This document shows, piece by piece, positions 23,323 through 34,281 of a stretch of DNA of 64,000 nucleotides. A program made the position numbers and the translations under genes. The stretch's first letter is position 1. Each line of letters begins with the position of its first letter. The notes under the pieces are model-generated. The model ran no database searches and was not told the DNA's origin. It saw only the letters and a list, made by a program, of their open reading frames with translations. The DNA is from Siderastrea radians (taxonomy: Eukaryota; Cnidaria; Anthozoa; Scleractinia; Rhizangiidae): assembly GCA_964017195.1 (NCBI GenBank), contig OZ024895.1, positions 8,056,001 through 8,120,000 of the forward strand, read 5' to 3'.

Positions 23323-23682
23323 ATGAAACTTTTGACTTTAGGTCATATTGAATTAAATCCAGGTCCCCAGCAAAATGTCAACACGCAAACTACTTTGTCA
23401 CTGGGCTCCACCACATTATTAAACTTTCGATTATGGCAGCTGGGATTGAGACCCTTAGATGTTGGTGGTGCAGGTGACCATTTCTTTAGAGCTGTTTCTC
23501 ATCAATTATATGGTGACCCATGTCATCACTTGCATGTTAGACAAGTTGGTATTAATTATTTGAGAGCAAACCCAGGACACTTCATTGAAAGCAACACCGA
23601 GAATTCATGGAATGAATCTTTGACTAATATGTCACTGCAAGGTTCATGGTGTGATGCATTCATTGTTCAAGCAGTTGCATGA
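23323..23682 (+). pseudogene. 2A-like peptide followed by truncated OTU-type protease domain
   Basis: The frame opens MKLLTLGHIELNPGPQQ. GHIELNPGP matches the 2A-like consensus D-V/I-E-x-N-P-G-P, with His for Asp; such sequences cause ribosome skipping in viruses and are known in animal non-LTR retrotransposons. It is followed by LDVGGAGDHFFRAVSHQLYG, HHLHVRQVGINYL, FIESN, and GSWCDAFIVQAVA. That is the N-terminal half of an OTU deubiquitinase domain as found in many cnidarian mobile elements. In OTU enzymes the catalytic Cys lies in G-D-C-F-F; here it is His. The C-terminal catalytic His region is absent, because a TGA stops the frame. It is therefore probably catalytically dead. Confidence 0.75.
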
Positions 23683-24159
23683 CTTTGACTACATAAATAT
23701 GCCACAGCTTTTGCAGATGTGTCATCGATCAAAGGAGTTTTCAGTTCAGTGGCAGCAGATTTTCTAGCTGTAGAAATACATTTCCCTAATTGGGTTTGTA
23801 TTTTAATCCCTTCACAGGCTTTCTAATCCCAAAACAGGACTCAATTCTTCCCAAGCGGGGCTCAATAACCCCAAACTGAGCTCGATTATTCGCAAAAGAG
23901 GCTTAGTGCTTGCTTTGAAATGCAGCGTAGTCATCAAAGCGTGTACATTTAGCTGTTAGCGCCAAGAGCATTGAAATTCATCATAAAGGTTAACAAAGCA
24001 AACGTTCACTCAACAAATTCTCTTCGCAGTTGCTGAAAAAGGTTTCTGCTCGCTCAGTGTATCAAAGATACAATCTCGCACTAGACACATGTACGCTTTG
24101 CGGACCTATTTTTTTTTTGTTTGAGGACAAAATGCAGAAAACCAGTAAAGGATGTGATT

Positions 24160-24560
24160 TACCAAAAAAAAAGAATGGGCTCATCGTGCATTTAAGAGAG
24201 TTAGGCACGTTTATAGATACAAAAATACCCACCACCGTTTTGTCTGTCTATATTTCTTACTTAGCGCACGCGCTCGATGCATGACGTGGTATGCTGTTGC
24301 AACGTGAGTTACGTGTGTAGTAAGGATGCGCATAAACAATGAGCGTGAACGTCCTTAAGGACGTTCGCGTTAATTGTTTCTGCGCATCCTTTCTGCTAAC
24401 GCAATTCACGTCGCCATTTCATACCACGTCATGCATTGAGCGCGCGCGCTGTTGAAGTAATGTGGAGATAGATAGTGCTAGTGGGCATTTTAGTATCTAT
24501 ACACGAGTTTAGCTCTCTTAAATGTTCGGTGACCTCAGATTTTCTTTTGATCGATCACTT
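24160..24560. repeat. Large inverted repeat centred on a perfect 20-bp palindrome
   Basis: The centre lies at 24356/24357, in a palindrome running from GAACGTCC through TTAA to GGACGTTC (24347-24366). Outward, GATGCGCA, AACGTGA/TCACGT, ATACCACGTCATGCAT and TTTAAGAGAG pair across arms of nearly 200 bases. The centre is two copies of a transposon end sharing one TTAA. This fits head-to-head insertion of related elements. It would extrude as a cruciform. Confidence 0.75.
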
Positions 24561-25016
24561 TCTTTGTCGATTATCTACGTTTTACGAGAAATTGAAGAAA
24601 ATCTGTGTTTTAGAAGATTGATTTTTTCCAACTTTTCTGCCCTCGCATCATCGAATCCCGCTATTATTTTAGCTGCACGGTGTTCGTAAAAGCCCATCTT
24701 AAAGGTTGAATTTAACTGAAAAGATGACACAAGTTCAAATTATTTACTTAACGGACCCACTTGAATAAAAATAGGCTAAGAAAATGGGTCTACAGCGAAT
24801 CATTGTTAATACTTTTGAACTAACAACCACTGAGGCCATGTCGAGTTACGAGGACCGATTTGTCAAAATTGGGGTTGTTTTCCACGTGGTTTATTTCGAA
24901 AACGAAGTCGGTGACCCCCCATTTTTTTTGCATTTCTGACAAAGGTAACTCATTATCTGACTGACAGAAAAGTATCAAAAAATTCTGTGTTGTAGAAGTT
25001 TTTCGCGCGAACGTCC
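24359..25016. mobile_element. 658-bp TTAA MITE candidate
   Basis: TTAA (24355-24358) then GGACGTTCGCG on the left; CGCGAACGTCC then TTAA (25017-25020) on the right. These are perfect 11-base inverted ends with TTAA on both sides, and CTGTGTTxTAGAAG occurs in both halves. It may be a separate MITE, or the right part of the 21642-25016 element. The sequence alone does not decide. Confidence 0.5.
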
Positions 25017-25149
25017 TTAAGTCTATATGTTGACTTCACTCTTCCCTCAACTGAATAGGGTTATTAAAGAAAAAATAAGGCCTGTCAGTGTCGTTTACAA
25101 ACGTAGTGCACTTTTAGTCAATTACTAGATTAAAGGATTAAGTGATTAA

Positions 25150-28100
25150 GGTGATTCCATCGAAATAGAAGGAATTGGCCTAATTGGTAATTATGTTTAG
25201 AACATTCAAAAATGCAATAAAAACATAGTCCGGCAATATGGTGCAAAAACATGAGGGAATTGTGCGATTTTTGATAAAAGTATCAAATTTGGCCCAGTGA
25301 TAGTATTTGACATACTGACAAATAAGTATTAGATATAGGCCCACTTCATTTTCCCAAGAAAACGACGATTTAAGGGGGTGTTGGTTTTACGTCACATCGA
25401 CCCCCCACGAAGATACTACTTGAAGTGTGTTTACATTGGCCGTAATAGCCAGAATCGGTTTTATGACCTTCGACAAGGTGACAGCAGATATAAATGACAT
25501 GACACTAATCTTAACTGGATCATGTGATTGATGACATCACCGAATTTTAGCAGGGGATTGTTCCTGAGATTTAGAAATACTCAGTTTTGTTCTATTCAAA
25601 GGATGCAGGTTCAAAGCTTATTCTCCCTACAAATTAAAATAGAAACAAATTAACTTAAAAGTTTATAAATTATCTTAATGGAAACATGTCAGCAGTTGCA
25701 AATGACTTGTCGCTCCACAATTTTTGCCTGAACAAGTACAGTCATTTTTGGTCTTACCAAAAGTTTGAATAAATGACTATTTTTCATTGAAAGTGTAAAG
25801 TGAAACAAACGAATGTTTTTTAGCTGCGAAGAGTTAAAAATAGCTTGAACAACGTCGCTTCGAGCTGGGCATTTATATGTTTTTTGTGACCAATAAGTTC
25901 CAAGGCAAATAAAACTATCGCTCTTTTCGCTAACACGGAATCTGCAGTGGTTATGGACTGGAATAAGCGTGTACTGTGCTAAACTATCACTTCAGAGCCA
26001 CTTCAGTGTCCTGCAGATTCAAAGCGAAAAGATTTGGGCGCCGGTTGTCAAAGCCTTGGAAACAACCTTCGACGATTTCAAGAACTAGGATGCGTTCTGT
26101 TCAAAGTAGACATTCTTAGTTTAGACAAAGATGAAAGACCAACACAAATTTTGAAAGAGAAAAGTACGAAATGGCTCAAATCATGCAGGGATAAATTCAG
26201 TAATATAAAGTTTGCCCATGGCTGAGAAAAGAAGAACTGAAGGCGAAGACGACCAGGATCAAAGAAGTCTGCAAGACGTAGCCATTCAGCCGGTGAAGAT
26301 GAAAGTCAATTCTGTTGCTTTATCTGTGAAGAAATTTCAGGAGAACTTCACAGAGCTTCAACATTCAACTTAGATGCGAATGTGAGACGATGTGCATTAC
26401 AGACAAATGATTCCTTGTTGCTTGCTAAATCAAGTGCCGGCAATATGGTAGCAGTTATCGCAGCTGGATATATCACAAACAATGTCTTACATTCCTCTAC
26501 AGAAGAGCTCAAAGTGCAAAAAAGTCTGAGCCTACGTCCACTGATGAGGCAACGAACTATGGCATAGCACTAGCAGAGCTTGTATCGTTCATTGAGGAGA
26601 GTCTAAATGACGGTATGATGCCTATATTCAAGTTCGCCGATTTAGCTAACATGGTGCTTCCCGATTAAAGCAAATGGGAGCCGATAGTTCGAGCCGAATT
26701 CATACAACAACACTGAAGGAACGAATCTTGATTCACCGTCCTTATCTACATTAGAGTTCAAGGACGGCTGAAACATAATGGTAATGGCAAATAAAGATAT
26801 TGAAATTGGCATAAGGAAAGCTGTGGAAGAGAATTGTGACAATGACGCCATGATTCTTGCCAAAGCAGCTAGCAAAGTACGAAGAGATTTACTTGCCATG
26901 GAAAAAAGTGACTTTCATGGGAAATTTGAGAATGGTTGCCAAGAAAAGTCAATTTTAATTAGCAGTCTTTGTTGCCCTTTAAGTGAAGATGATTATGGGT
27001 AGTCCGAATATAGAAACCCAGTCGAGCAATGTTATTGAAGCTCAGGCCACACTCACCATTGCACAGCTTATCAGACTCAACTGCACAGTGAGGCGACGCA
27101 AAGACACCTTAGCTATGTATCACACCAAGGAACGTGAGCCACTGCTCCCAATATATCTGGGTTTATTACAACATGCCGAAACTGGAAAGAGGGGCTTTGT
27201 TGACAAGATCTGTGACCTTGGATTACCAGTATCTTACAATAGAGTTCTATAGGTCTCTACAGAGATGGGTAATGCCGGATGCAGCATATTCTATGCAGAG
27301 AAGATTGTCTGTCCTCCAAAGCTCCGGAAAGATCTCTTTACAACCAGCGCTGTGGATAACATCGACCAGAACCCTAGCTCAACAACGGCCATTGGTTCTT
27401 TCATGGTAGCGGAATATTTTTTGTACCAACACCACACAGCAGACAACGGTGGTTAAGAACGAGAAAAAGTAATCGCACAAAGAACCAAGCTGCTTGAACG
27501 CCTTCAAACCTTACCTTGTGAATATGCCAATGTACCTCCAGTACAGCCCTGGAAAGATGCGCCAAGTGTTCCTGGCACCTCAGCGCCACTGGCTGGTGAA
27601 TGTACAGATCGACCATCGCTCTTGAAGACAGTACAAGTAAGTAATATTTATTTAATATATTACAGTAACGTTTCTCTTGAACCCACTGGCACGCAGCAAT
27701 ATCATGCCTTTGTCAAAGAGCGTCTGGTGGAGTGAACCAAGCCAATTACAGATGTGATAAAACAGAACAGGTTGCCACTCTTTAGAAACCCTCGGAAATC
27801 AGTGCCTTCCAAAGAGAAACAGAACATGGTGTCGCTCAAACTGAATTGCTCACTCTTCTTGCAGTATTATATTTCCTGTCAAGTGCAAAAGAGGAACCTT
27901 GACGATTTTTTAATTCATGAGAATCAGAGTTACTGTATGACCTCCCTCAATTTCATGTTGCGGTAATTTGCGTTCAGGTCAAAAGACAGATTTCTTAAAG
28001 ATCCTAGAAAAGGGGCCTGCCAGTCCGACTGAAGCTACGCGGGTGTTTGAAGCATTACTTGTTGATGGCGCAGCTGTTGTAAATATCCTCAAGCCAAACG

Positions 28101-30359
28101 GGGCATTCAACACGTTTGCTGACTATGCCAGTCAAGTCTACTTGCCCTATGTCAGAAGCCAGCTACAGACCGTGGAAAGAATTGGCCTTGTCTGGGATAC
28201 CTACGAATCTGATAGCTTGAAGTCAACAACTGGCATCAACAGAGGGCAGGGAGGAAGGCGAAGGGTTGAGCCTGGCGCTAAACTATCAGGTGACTGGAAC
28301 TCATTTCTTGAGGGTGGACGACAACAAAACAAAACTTTTCAAGTATCTTATTCTAGCTGAGCAGACCATTGCCATTCAAGATAAAGGAAAGGAAGTGCTG
28401 TCCACCAGTGACTGTCCTGTTTTGACCAACTCGAGAGAGAACACGGCTCGTATTTCTCCTTGCAGTCATGAAGAGGCAGATACGAGGCCTCTATTGCATG
28501 CATTTGATGCTGGGAAGGAAGGCCATATGAAGGTGATGTTGCGAACCGTAGACACCGACGTTGTGGTGCTTGCTGTTGCATTTTTCAGTAGACTGGACCT
28601 GGGGGAGCTCTGGATTGCTTTTGGTGCTGGGAAGGCATTCCGCTACATTGCCATCCATGGGATTGCTGTATCTCTTGGACAAGAGAAGTTTTTTCACGCG
28701 TTCACAGGGTGAGACCAGACATCCGCGTTTACTGGAAGGGGGAAGAGTACTGCCTGGAATACCTGGATGGCTTAACAAGAAGCCACAGATGTATTGAGGT
28801 CCCTGAGCAAAACATCAACAGCGGATGAAGTTTCAATTGCCATGCCTACTATCCAGCGGTTCGTGGTACTAAAGTAAGACTGCACTAGTGCCAACGAAGA
28901 TGTAAATGCTGCCAGGAAAACCATGTTCACACAAAAGGGACGATCCCTAGAAAACATCCTTCCAACCTCAGCGGAGCTGGTCCAACACATTAAACGAGCT
29001 GTCTATCAAGGCGGGCAATGCTGGGGAGATGTCTTCAGTCGAGTCCTGTGCTGCCTTCTCCAAGTGACTGGGGTTAGAAGAAATCATCTTAAAAAAACCT
29101 GGGATCCACTGTGAACAACATTAACCGAGGCCAGGAACTTCTTAGGTGTGGCTGCTATCTAGACAAAGGATGCTGTCGGCGATGCAAGTGCATCAAAGCG
29201 GCGCTTCAGTGTACAGCCCTTTGCAAGTGTGAGGGAGATTGCAAGAGAGATTAATCTTTCAATATTGAAAAACGATAACTGTTTTTGTTTGTTTTTCTTT
29301 GTTCATCAAAATGGGCTTATAACCTAGTCAAAGTAATTAAGGTCCATATTTACACTAAACTTACATGTAGGTTATGTGTTAAATGTATCCATATAACAAG
29401 ACTGTATTAAGAAACCTATTAAGTCCATTCTTAAGTTTTTTCAAAAGGCAACGGAACGTTTTTATTCATTCATCAAACTTCTAAGCTACGTCATCAGTCA
29501 CGTAATAAGGGTATGCCAAATTTATGTTACTGGAACATTCATTTGTGGTTGTAAAATCGATCTTACAAAAAGAAGAAATGTTTGTGAATGACTGAGCGAG
29601 TGTAATGCTCCTGAAGTAAGAAAAACCTATTCTTCGTGGGGGGTCCAAGTGACGTAAAATCAACACCCCCTAAAATCGTTGTTTACTGGCGAAATCGAAG
29701 TGGGCCTATATCAAATATTTATCAGCACGTCAAATGCTATGACTGGACCAAATTTGGTGCTTTTATCAAAAAACGCACAATCGTTTCACCGTATTGCCGG
29801 ACTAATAAGGGTCACCGAGCTTGTTTTGGCACTACATGGATAGCCATTGATAGCAACAATACGACCCGCAAGGTTTTCCTGAGAAACCCTAGTAATCAGA
29901 AATAAGAGCTATAATTGCTTCAAAAAGTCATTGCTTGTATTGAAATATTGGAGCAGTTCAACAAAACAGACATTTATCTTGCACTTTATGCTATTTTATT
30001 TGAACAGGAATTGAGGATATGAGAAAAAAATTTAAAGAATTTGCCGCGTTCGTACATACCCTGCTGTACCTAAAGACGTGTTCTTTTCGGCCTTTAATTA
30101 AAAATATCTCAAAGTAGAATTTTTAACTTTTCATGAAATCGGGATATATTGTACTCGACGATGTGTCATTTGAATTTATGTATTAAAAAATGTGGGTCAC
30201 CGAGCTCGTTTAGGAGAAAACGACCAGTTATTTCTCAGAACTGCTCATTTTTCAGAGAAAACCTATCTAGTTCCGAAGGTGCGCGCGCTTGTGCACGTGC
30301 TAATCATGCAAAAAATATGATGTGCAGAAAGATGCGCAATGCGATTGAAAGGAATCACC
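25150..30359 (+). mobile_element. TTAA-flanked autonomous-type transposon, about 5.2 kb, decayed
   Basis: TTAA-GGTGATTCC at the left (TTAA 25146-25149) faces GGAATCACC-TTAA at the right (TTAA 30360-30363). Subterminal blocks pair inverted: about 25225-25420 with 29625-29800, sharing GCCGGACTA, TTGATAAAAG, TAGATATAGGCCCACTTC, GGGGGTGTTG and CCCCCCACGAAG. The interior encodes a long plus-strand protein broken into pieces. A TTAA duplication fits piggyBac or Kolobok, but I cannot name the transposase. It sits in the intron between Ig exons 6 and 7. Confidence 0.6.
26034..29254 (+). pseudogene. Large transposon protein, broken, with C-terminal cysteine-rich domain
   Basis: Plus-strand fragments in several frames belong to one protein. 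26290-26470: CCFICEEISGELH, a zinc-binding-like start. 26980-27250: REPLLPIYLGLLQHAETGKR. 27250-27455: CPPKLRKDLFTTSAVDNIDQ then NPSSTTAIGS. 27968-28330: VDGAAVVNILKP and YASQVYLPYVRSQL. 28430-28710: CSHEEADT, RTVDTDVVVLAVA, ELWIAFGAGKAFRYI and FHAFTG. 29140-29254: GCCRRCKCIKAALQCTALCK then CEGDC, a CXC/tesmin-like repeat. I recognise the pattern as a transposon protein common in cnidarians but not its superfamily. The conserved acids in RTVDTD and EEADT could be catalytic. Many frame breaks and stops make it non-functional. Confidence 0.6.
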
Positions 30360-30363
30360 TTAA

Positions 30364-31424
30364 GCGGAAACGATTTGCCAGGAATTAGCAACATAATTTG
30401 TTTCCTGAGTGAAATGACAGTTTCTAACTTTAAAAGTAATTGTGTTGTCATGTTGAGGCAAAGTTGTTGTTTCCGCGCTCTGGTTCTATTCATTTTCAAC
30501 TCCGTTAGGATGTTTCCTCAACAATATTGAGAGGACGAAGTGAAAATTGAAAGAAAGTGCTGCGGCAAAAACTTTTGAGGTAGCTTGGTTTTATGATTTC
30601 CGCAGACAACGTTACCCGATAGAGAATCAAAACAACATTACCAAGAACATATGGCTATTCTTTCCAAGGCACAGTGCTGTATTGGATTTTGCATCAGACA
30701 TTCGGTCTAGTGATTGGTTGTGTTGAGTCCCAGGCTCCACTAATTTGTTATGTCCAAAGCAGGTCCTTGTCGGCTCTTTCCATAGCCTGTGGCCCCCTTC
30801 CTTTCGTGTTCTGTGCTTGCGAGGTATTCCCCCCTTTTTTTTCCATGCCTGCCATGCAGGCTATCGGTGAATGAATATCGGTGAACTGTAGAAAAAAAGC
30901 TGATAAAATGGCAAACGGGCAAAGCAATGAGCTACCAGAGGAAGCATATTACTTTTTGACGAAATCTGAAATTTGATTTGGTTGTGGGGCTACTTCAGGT
31001 TTGTAGTGAAACATCTGCAAAACGGTTGGCAAATGATCATGTTCGCAAACATGTTCAAATATCAAACCTCTTTGTAATAGTGACATGGGCAAATTTGCTT
31101 GGCGAAATTTCGTACGCCGCGTCTGATGTACCAGAACGAAATTTATGCACGAATGTCGTTTTGGATACCTGTAATTCCATTGTAGGAAAAAAAATTCCTG
31201 CAGATAAACGCTTTATAAAATTACATTGCCGGTCACAGGTAGTTTTATGGATTTTATTACTCGAAAACCTCACCATTAGTTGGAAACCCAGATGCGCTTC
31301 TTGCTAAACTGGCTTGTTGAAAAGTATTATAGCTGCTTCACCCACCAGACTTCCTCATTACAACTGTATGCACTTGGCGACTGCTTGTTAACTTCTATCC
31401 CGGTAATCGTCTCTATTTTCTTAG
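30364..31424. other. Right end of the intron before Ig exon 7
   Basis: No exon is found. 30755-30865 resembles the hairpin repeat of the 10-12 kb region (CTCTTTCCATAGCCTGTGG, then CATGCCTGCCATGCAGGCTA). The 109-residue frame at 30978-31307 has no recognisable motif. Confidence 0.45.
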
Positions 31425-31664
31425 ATGCCCCAGAAATTACACACATTAGTGACAGCCAGACATTGCATAAAGAGGACCAAGTCACTCTAAACTGTACAGC
31501 AGATGGTAATCCCGCACCAAACATCACCTGGACAAGAGTTTCTGATAACAGTTCTGTCACCTTTCCTCTGACCATCACTGGTAAACAAGATGAAGGAACC
31601 TACAGATGCACAGCTGATAACGGCGTTGGAAGTCCTGTAACTAGAGATACCTCTATTGTGCATC
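31425..31664 (+). CDS. Receptor gene, Ig domain 7
   Basis: 240 nt, phase 1-1, acceptor TTTTCTTAG, donor GTGAGT. It is a compact I-set/C2-type Ig domain: APEITHIS, then DQVTLNCTADGNPAPNITW with B-strand Cys and Trp, FPLTITGKQDEGTYRCTADN with F-strand Cys, and GSPVTRDTSIV. Unlike the six upstream domains it has no extra Cys and belongs to neither repeated type. It looks like the older, membrane-proximal unit outside the expanding array. The junction to the next exon makes Arg (C+GG). Confidence 0.9.
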
Positions 31665-32751
31665 GTGAGTGTTTTTTTTTTCGGTAAAAGTTAGCTACTA
31701 ATTCTTATGGTCGATTTAGATGATACATCATTGGTGCTTGTGACAAGCTAACAAAAGGCCTATGGCTATGTCTGACAGACACATCAAGCTGATGGAGAGT
31801 TGCATATGTAGACTTCATATTGCTTGCCCACTTTAGAGTTTGAATTGGCAGCCGCATGGTTGGCCAAAAAATTTTTGATTGTTCATATGCCTCATTTCTG
31901 GCTGATGAAATCCTCCTCCGACTCCTGCGAGAGAAAGAAAAAGGAGGGGGGGATTGCAAATTGCTGGAAAATGGCAATTGTCAGCAACAGTTGTTGTAGG
32001 ACTTATCTCTTTCCCCGGAGAATACAACGAGGTGCATGGAAAACAAACAGCAGGAACGTGTTTCGTGTTTGTCAATAGTTTTGAAAGCGTTACGATTCAA
32101 CATGGTAGGCCGTTATTTTGACAAGCCCTGCCCCTTACCAGACTACCAAAGTTTCACTTACACTCACCAGCAAGCTGAATTTGCTTGCCTTCGGCTGTCA
32201 AACAGTTTTGTACTTGAACGTTGTGCTTTTTGCCATAATCTTTGCCAGACTAGTTGTGTGAACGTCATCGGAACTTTTAAATCAAATGGAAATAGAAATA
32301 AGAGTTGCCATTTTTGTTTGCTTGTATTCATACACTTACGTCGAGGAAAAGCTTGAGGTTGGCCAGCAGTTCCTGCAGATGTGGCACTTTTGTTGTCTTT
32401 CATCGTTGTCTCTACATTTTACAAGTTTTAATCCAATTTTGGGCAACTTTATGCTCATGAAGAGATAAAAATGGTTGATGTAGTCACTAAAACTCCTTAT
32501 TGTCGCTGTTATTTTATTTTATTTTGTATTTTATTAGCTTTGCCATTGTAAACATAATAGCACGTAAAATTATAAACTAATAAACTAGAGTAAATAATAT
32601 GTGGCAGGGGAACCGCAACAGTGACTAGCCAATCGTACTGGTGAGCTCATTAAACTACTATAGTTTAATTGACTTATTTAACATCAATAACAATAACAGA
32701 AAAAGTGTGCTAAAGTATTGTCGGTAAGTATGCAAACTTCCTCTTCTACAG
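31665..32751. other. Intron between Ig 7 and EGF exons
   Basis: Nothing supported is seen. Open frames of 80-106 residues at 31824-32356 on both strands overlap one another and show no motifs. There is no clear transposon boundary. Confidence 0.45.
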
Positions 32752-32862
32752 GGAGCAAATGTACGGACGAATGTACTGCTGGAAAGAGTTGCCAGCTTTT
32801 TGGAAAATATGTATGTCTTTGCAAAGATCGGGGAAGGACAGGACCAAATTGCGAGAAGGAAG
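32752..32862 (+). CDS. Receptor gene, EGF-like domain
   Basis: 111 nt, phase 1-1, acceptor CTTCTACAG, donor GTGCGT. It encodes a complete EGF module with six Cys: SKC, DEC, KSC, YVCLC and PNC, with spacings 3, 5, 7, 1 and 9 residues, within the usual range. The RTGPNC ending is the classic G-x-x-C terminus. No calcium-binding consensus is evident at the start. It separates the Ig array from the SEA domain and probably acts as a spacer or protein-binding unit. Confidence 0.85.
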
Positions 32863-34162
32863 GTGCGTTGGATTTTTTTTAGTGTATCCTATATTGTAAA
32901 AAGTGTAACAAGTTGATTTTTTCAGGTTGTTGCTCCTGTATTGAACGTGTCTAGATCTTACAAGAAATAACATCCAAAGTTGGAAATCTGGGAGGGGGGC
33001 CCTTGGATTGCTTAAGAGAGTTTTAATTGGGCAAATTGTAAGTTGAGGAAGAAAGGAGGGAAAGAATGGAAGGAGGGAGGAAGGAAAGAAGGAAGGAAGG
33101 AAGGAAGGGCGAGAGGGAGGAAGAGAGGGAGGGAGGGAGGGAGGGAGGGAGGGAGAGAGGGTGTTTTACTTTCTAAGGACATAGTAATGAACCGATTGTG
33201 GTCTCTTAGTGATTGGAAAACATGAATAAGCCAATGAGATTTGCGTGGTGAACGTTGGCTAATTGCTGGTTTGCATGTGACGTCATTATTCTAAAATCAA
33301 AGCTCGCTAGGCCTGCTGAATTTGTATCGTCAACAGGTGTAAGATGACATAAAAATATGTCTTTTTACAAGTTTCCAGCTCGGCAGCGTCCTTCGTTTTT
33401 AAACTAGAGCATTTCGAGTGCTCCGCCGTACGTGACATCAAGATGGCGCCGTGACAAGGCTGTCTTGTTTGAAAAAAAGGCCTCTCCTTAGGATTTTTAG
33501 CAGTTTGAACATTTCAAGTATTAAGTGAGGTGTTAACGTGAAAGTATACTAGCTCACGAGCAAAAAGTAATCGCTTTCATAGCAAAAGTGAATTCCAGGT
33601 GTTTTCTTTGATATCCGGCCGCCATCAGTTGGTTTACACCAATATGGCGTCTGCATACTGAGCTCTATAAATTTCCGTGGAACGTTTTGACAAATAATTC
33701 AAGAACGCTGTACTGCACATACCTGAGACTTGGAGAAGTTGTTTATTTATAAATCTTTGATAACATTTGAAATTCTTGGCCTCTTTTATTGAATTTATTT
33801 TTCTATGGCGTGACAGTGCAACCCGGCAATTGCGTAAAGCTGTCTTGTTCGTTTCAGTGGTCTGCGTAGTAAAATTCAGACCACTTAGGAAACCACTCAA
33901 CGCTTTAAACCCCAATATCAACATGTATGTTCTCCTCACTGTTGTCCATGTATATTTCTCATGTACCGTAAGGAAGAATTTGGTTAAAATGTCAAGACGT
34001 GTTGTCTTTGGTGATCATTTCCTTTATTGTCATGACTTAAAAAAGTAGTGAAACTTTAAGGAGAAATGAGATGTTTGTCACTACTGGGGCATGAAGGGTT
34101 ATTATAAAGCCACGTAATTTATATCTTATTGAATATGGCTATTCTGCTTTACCATTAAATAG
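32863..34162. other. Intron between EGF and SEA exons
   Basis: It holds a purine tract (separate entry), a palindromic ATGGCGCC/GGCCGCCAT-type region near 33420-33650, and at 33850-34120 a copy of a dispersed repeat also present at 39730-39925 (CTTTGGTGATCATTTCC...AAGGAGAAAT...TTGTCACTA). No exon was found. Confidence 0.5.
33045..33161 (+). repeat. Purine-only GGA/GGAA microsatellite
   Basis: About 115 bases contain almost only A and G on the plus strand, with GGAA then GGGA units. It can form triplex DNA. The open frame across it (GRKEGRKEGR-like) is a repeat artefact. Confidence 0.9.
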
Positions 34163-34281
34163 TGACACGAAAGAAAAATATTGTCGCTGGAGTTGTGTTC
34201 AAAAACGAAGAGTTCAAACCGGAATACGAAGACTTGAATAATGGGGAGACTTTAAAATTTATCCAGAAAGTTGAGAAAGCG
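34163..34281 (+). CDS. Receptor gene, SEA domain part 1
   Basis: 119 nt, enters in phase 1 and leaves in phase 0, acceptor TTAAATAG, donor GTAAGT. After the EGF it gives VTRKKNIVAGVVFKNEEFKP then YEDLNNGETLKFIQKVEKA. This is the first strand and helix of a SEA domain, whose typical start is a beta strand followed by E-Y-x-x-x-S-x-x-F/L-x-x-L. The domain is completed by the next two exons. The change of intron phase fits a domain split over several exons. Confidence 0.75.

Larger units (their letters stand above)
22362..24056. repeat. Long inverted repeat around the 2A-OTU frame
   Basis: 22362-22870 and about 23700-24056 are imperfect inverted complements. Shared marks are CACTGAGCGAGC, ACTACGCTGCATT, TGAGCCC...GGGGATTATTGA and ATCTGCGAAAGCTG. 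The right copy lacks part of the left one. The repeat makes a second-level fold-back inside the TTAA element, with the reading frame in its loop. Confidence 0.6.
21642..25016. mobile_element. TTAA-flanked transposon, about 3.4 kb, carrying a 2A-OTU reading frame
   Basis: The left end TTAA-GGAAGTTCGCG (TTAA at 21638-21641) matches, on the opposite strand, the right end TTAA-GGACGTTCGCG (TTAA at 25017-25020). The next ~130 bases also match inverted, including the GATAATGA...TTTGTCAGAAA block and GGGGGGTCACCG. TTAA duplications suggest piggyBac or Kolobok. A further copy of the same end lies at 24347-24370, so two related elements may be joined or nested. No transposase is recognisable; the one plausible protein is the 2A-OTU frame. 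Confidence 0.6.

Noticed and set aside
30978..32356. Several 80-135 codon frames on both strands around Ig exon 7
   Set aside because: Apart from the Ig exon itself they overlap one another on opposite strands, show no motifs, and none fits the intron phases.
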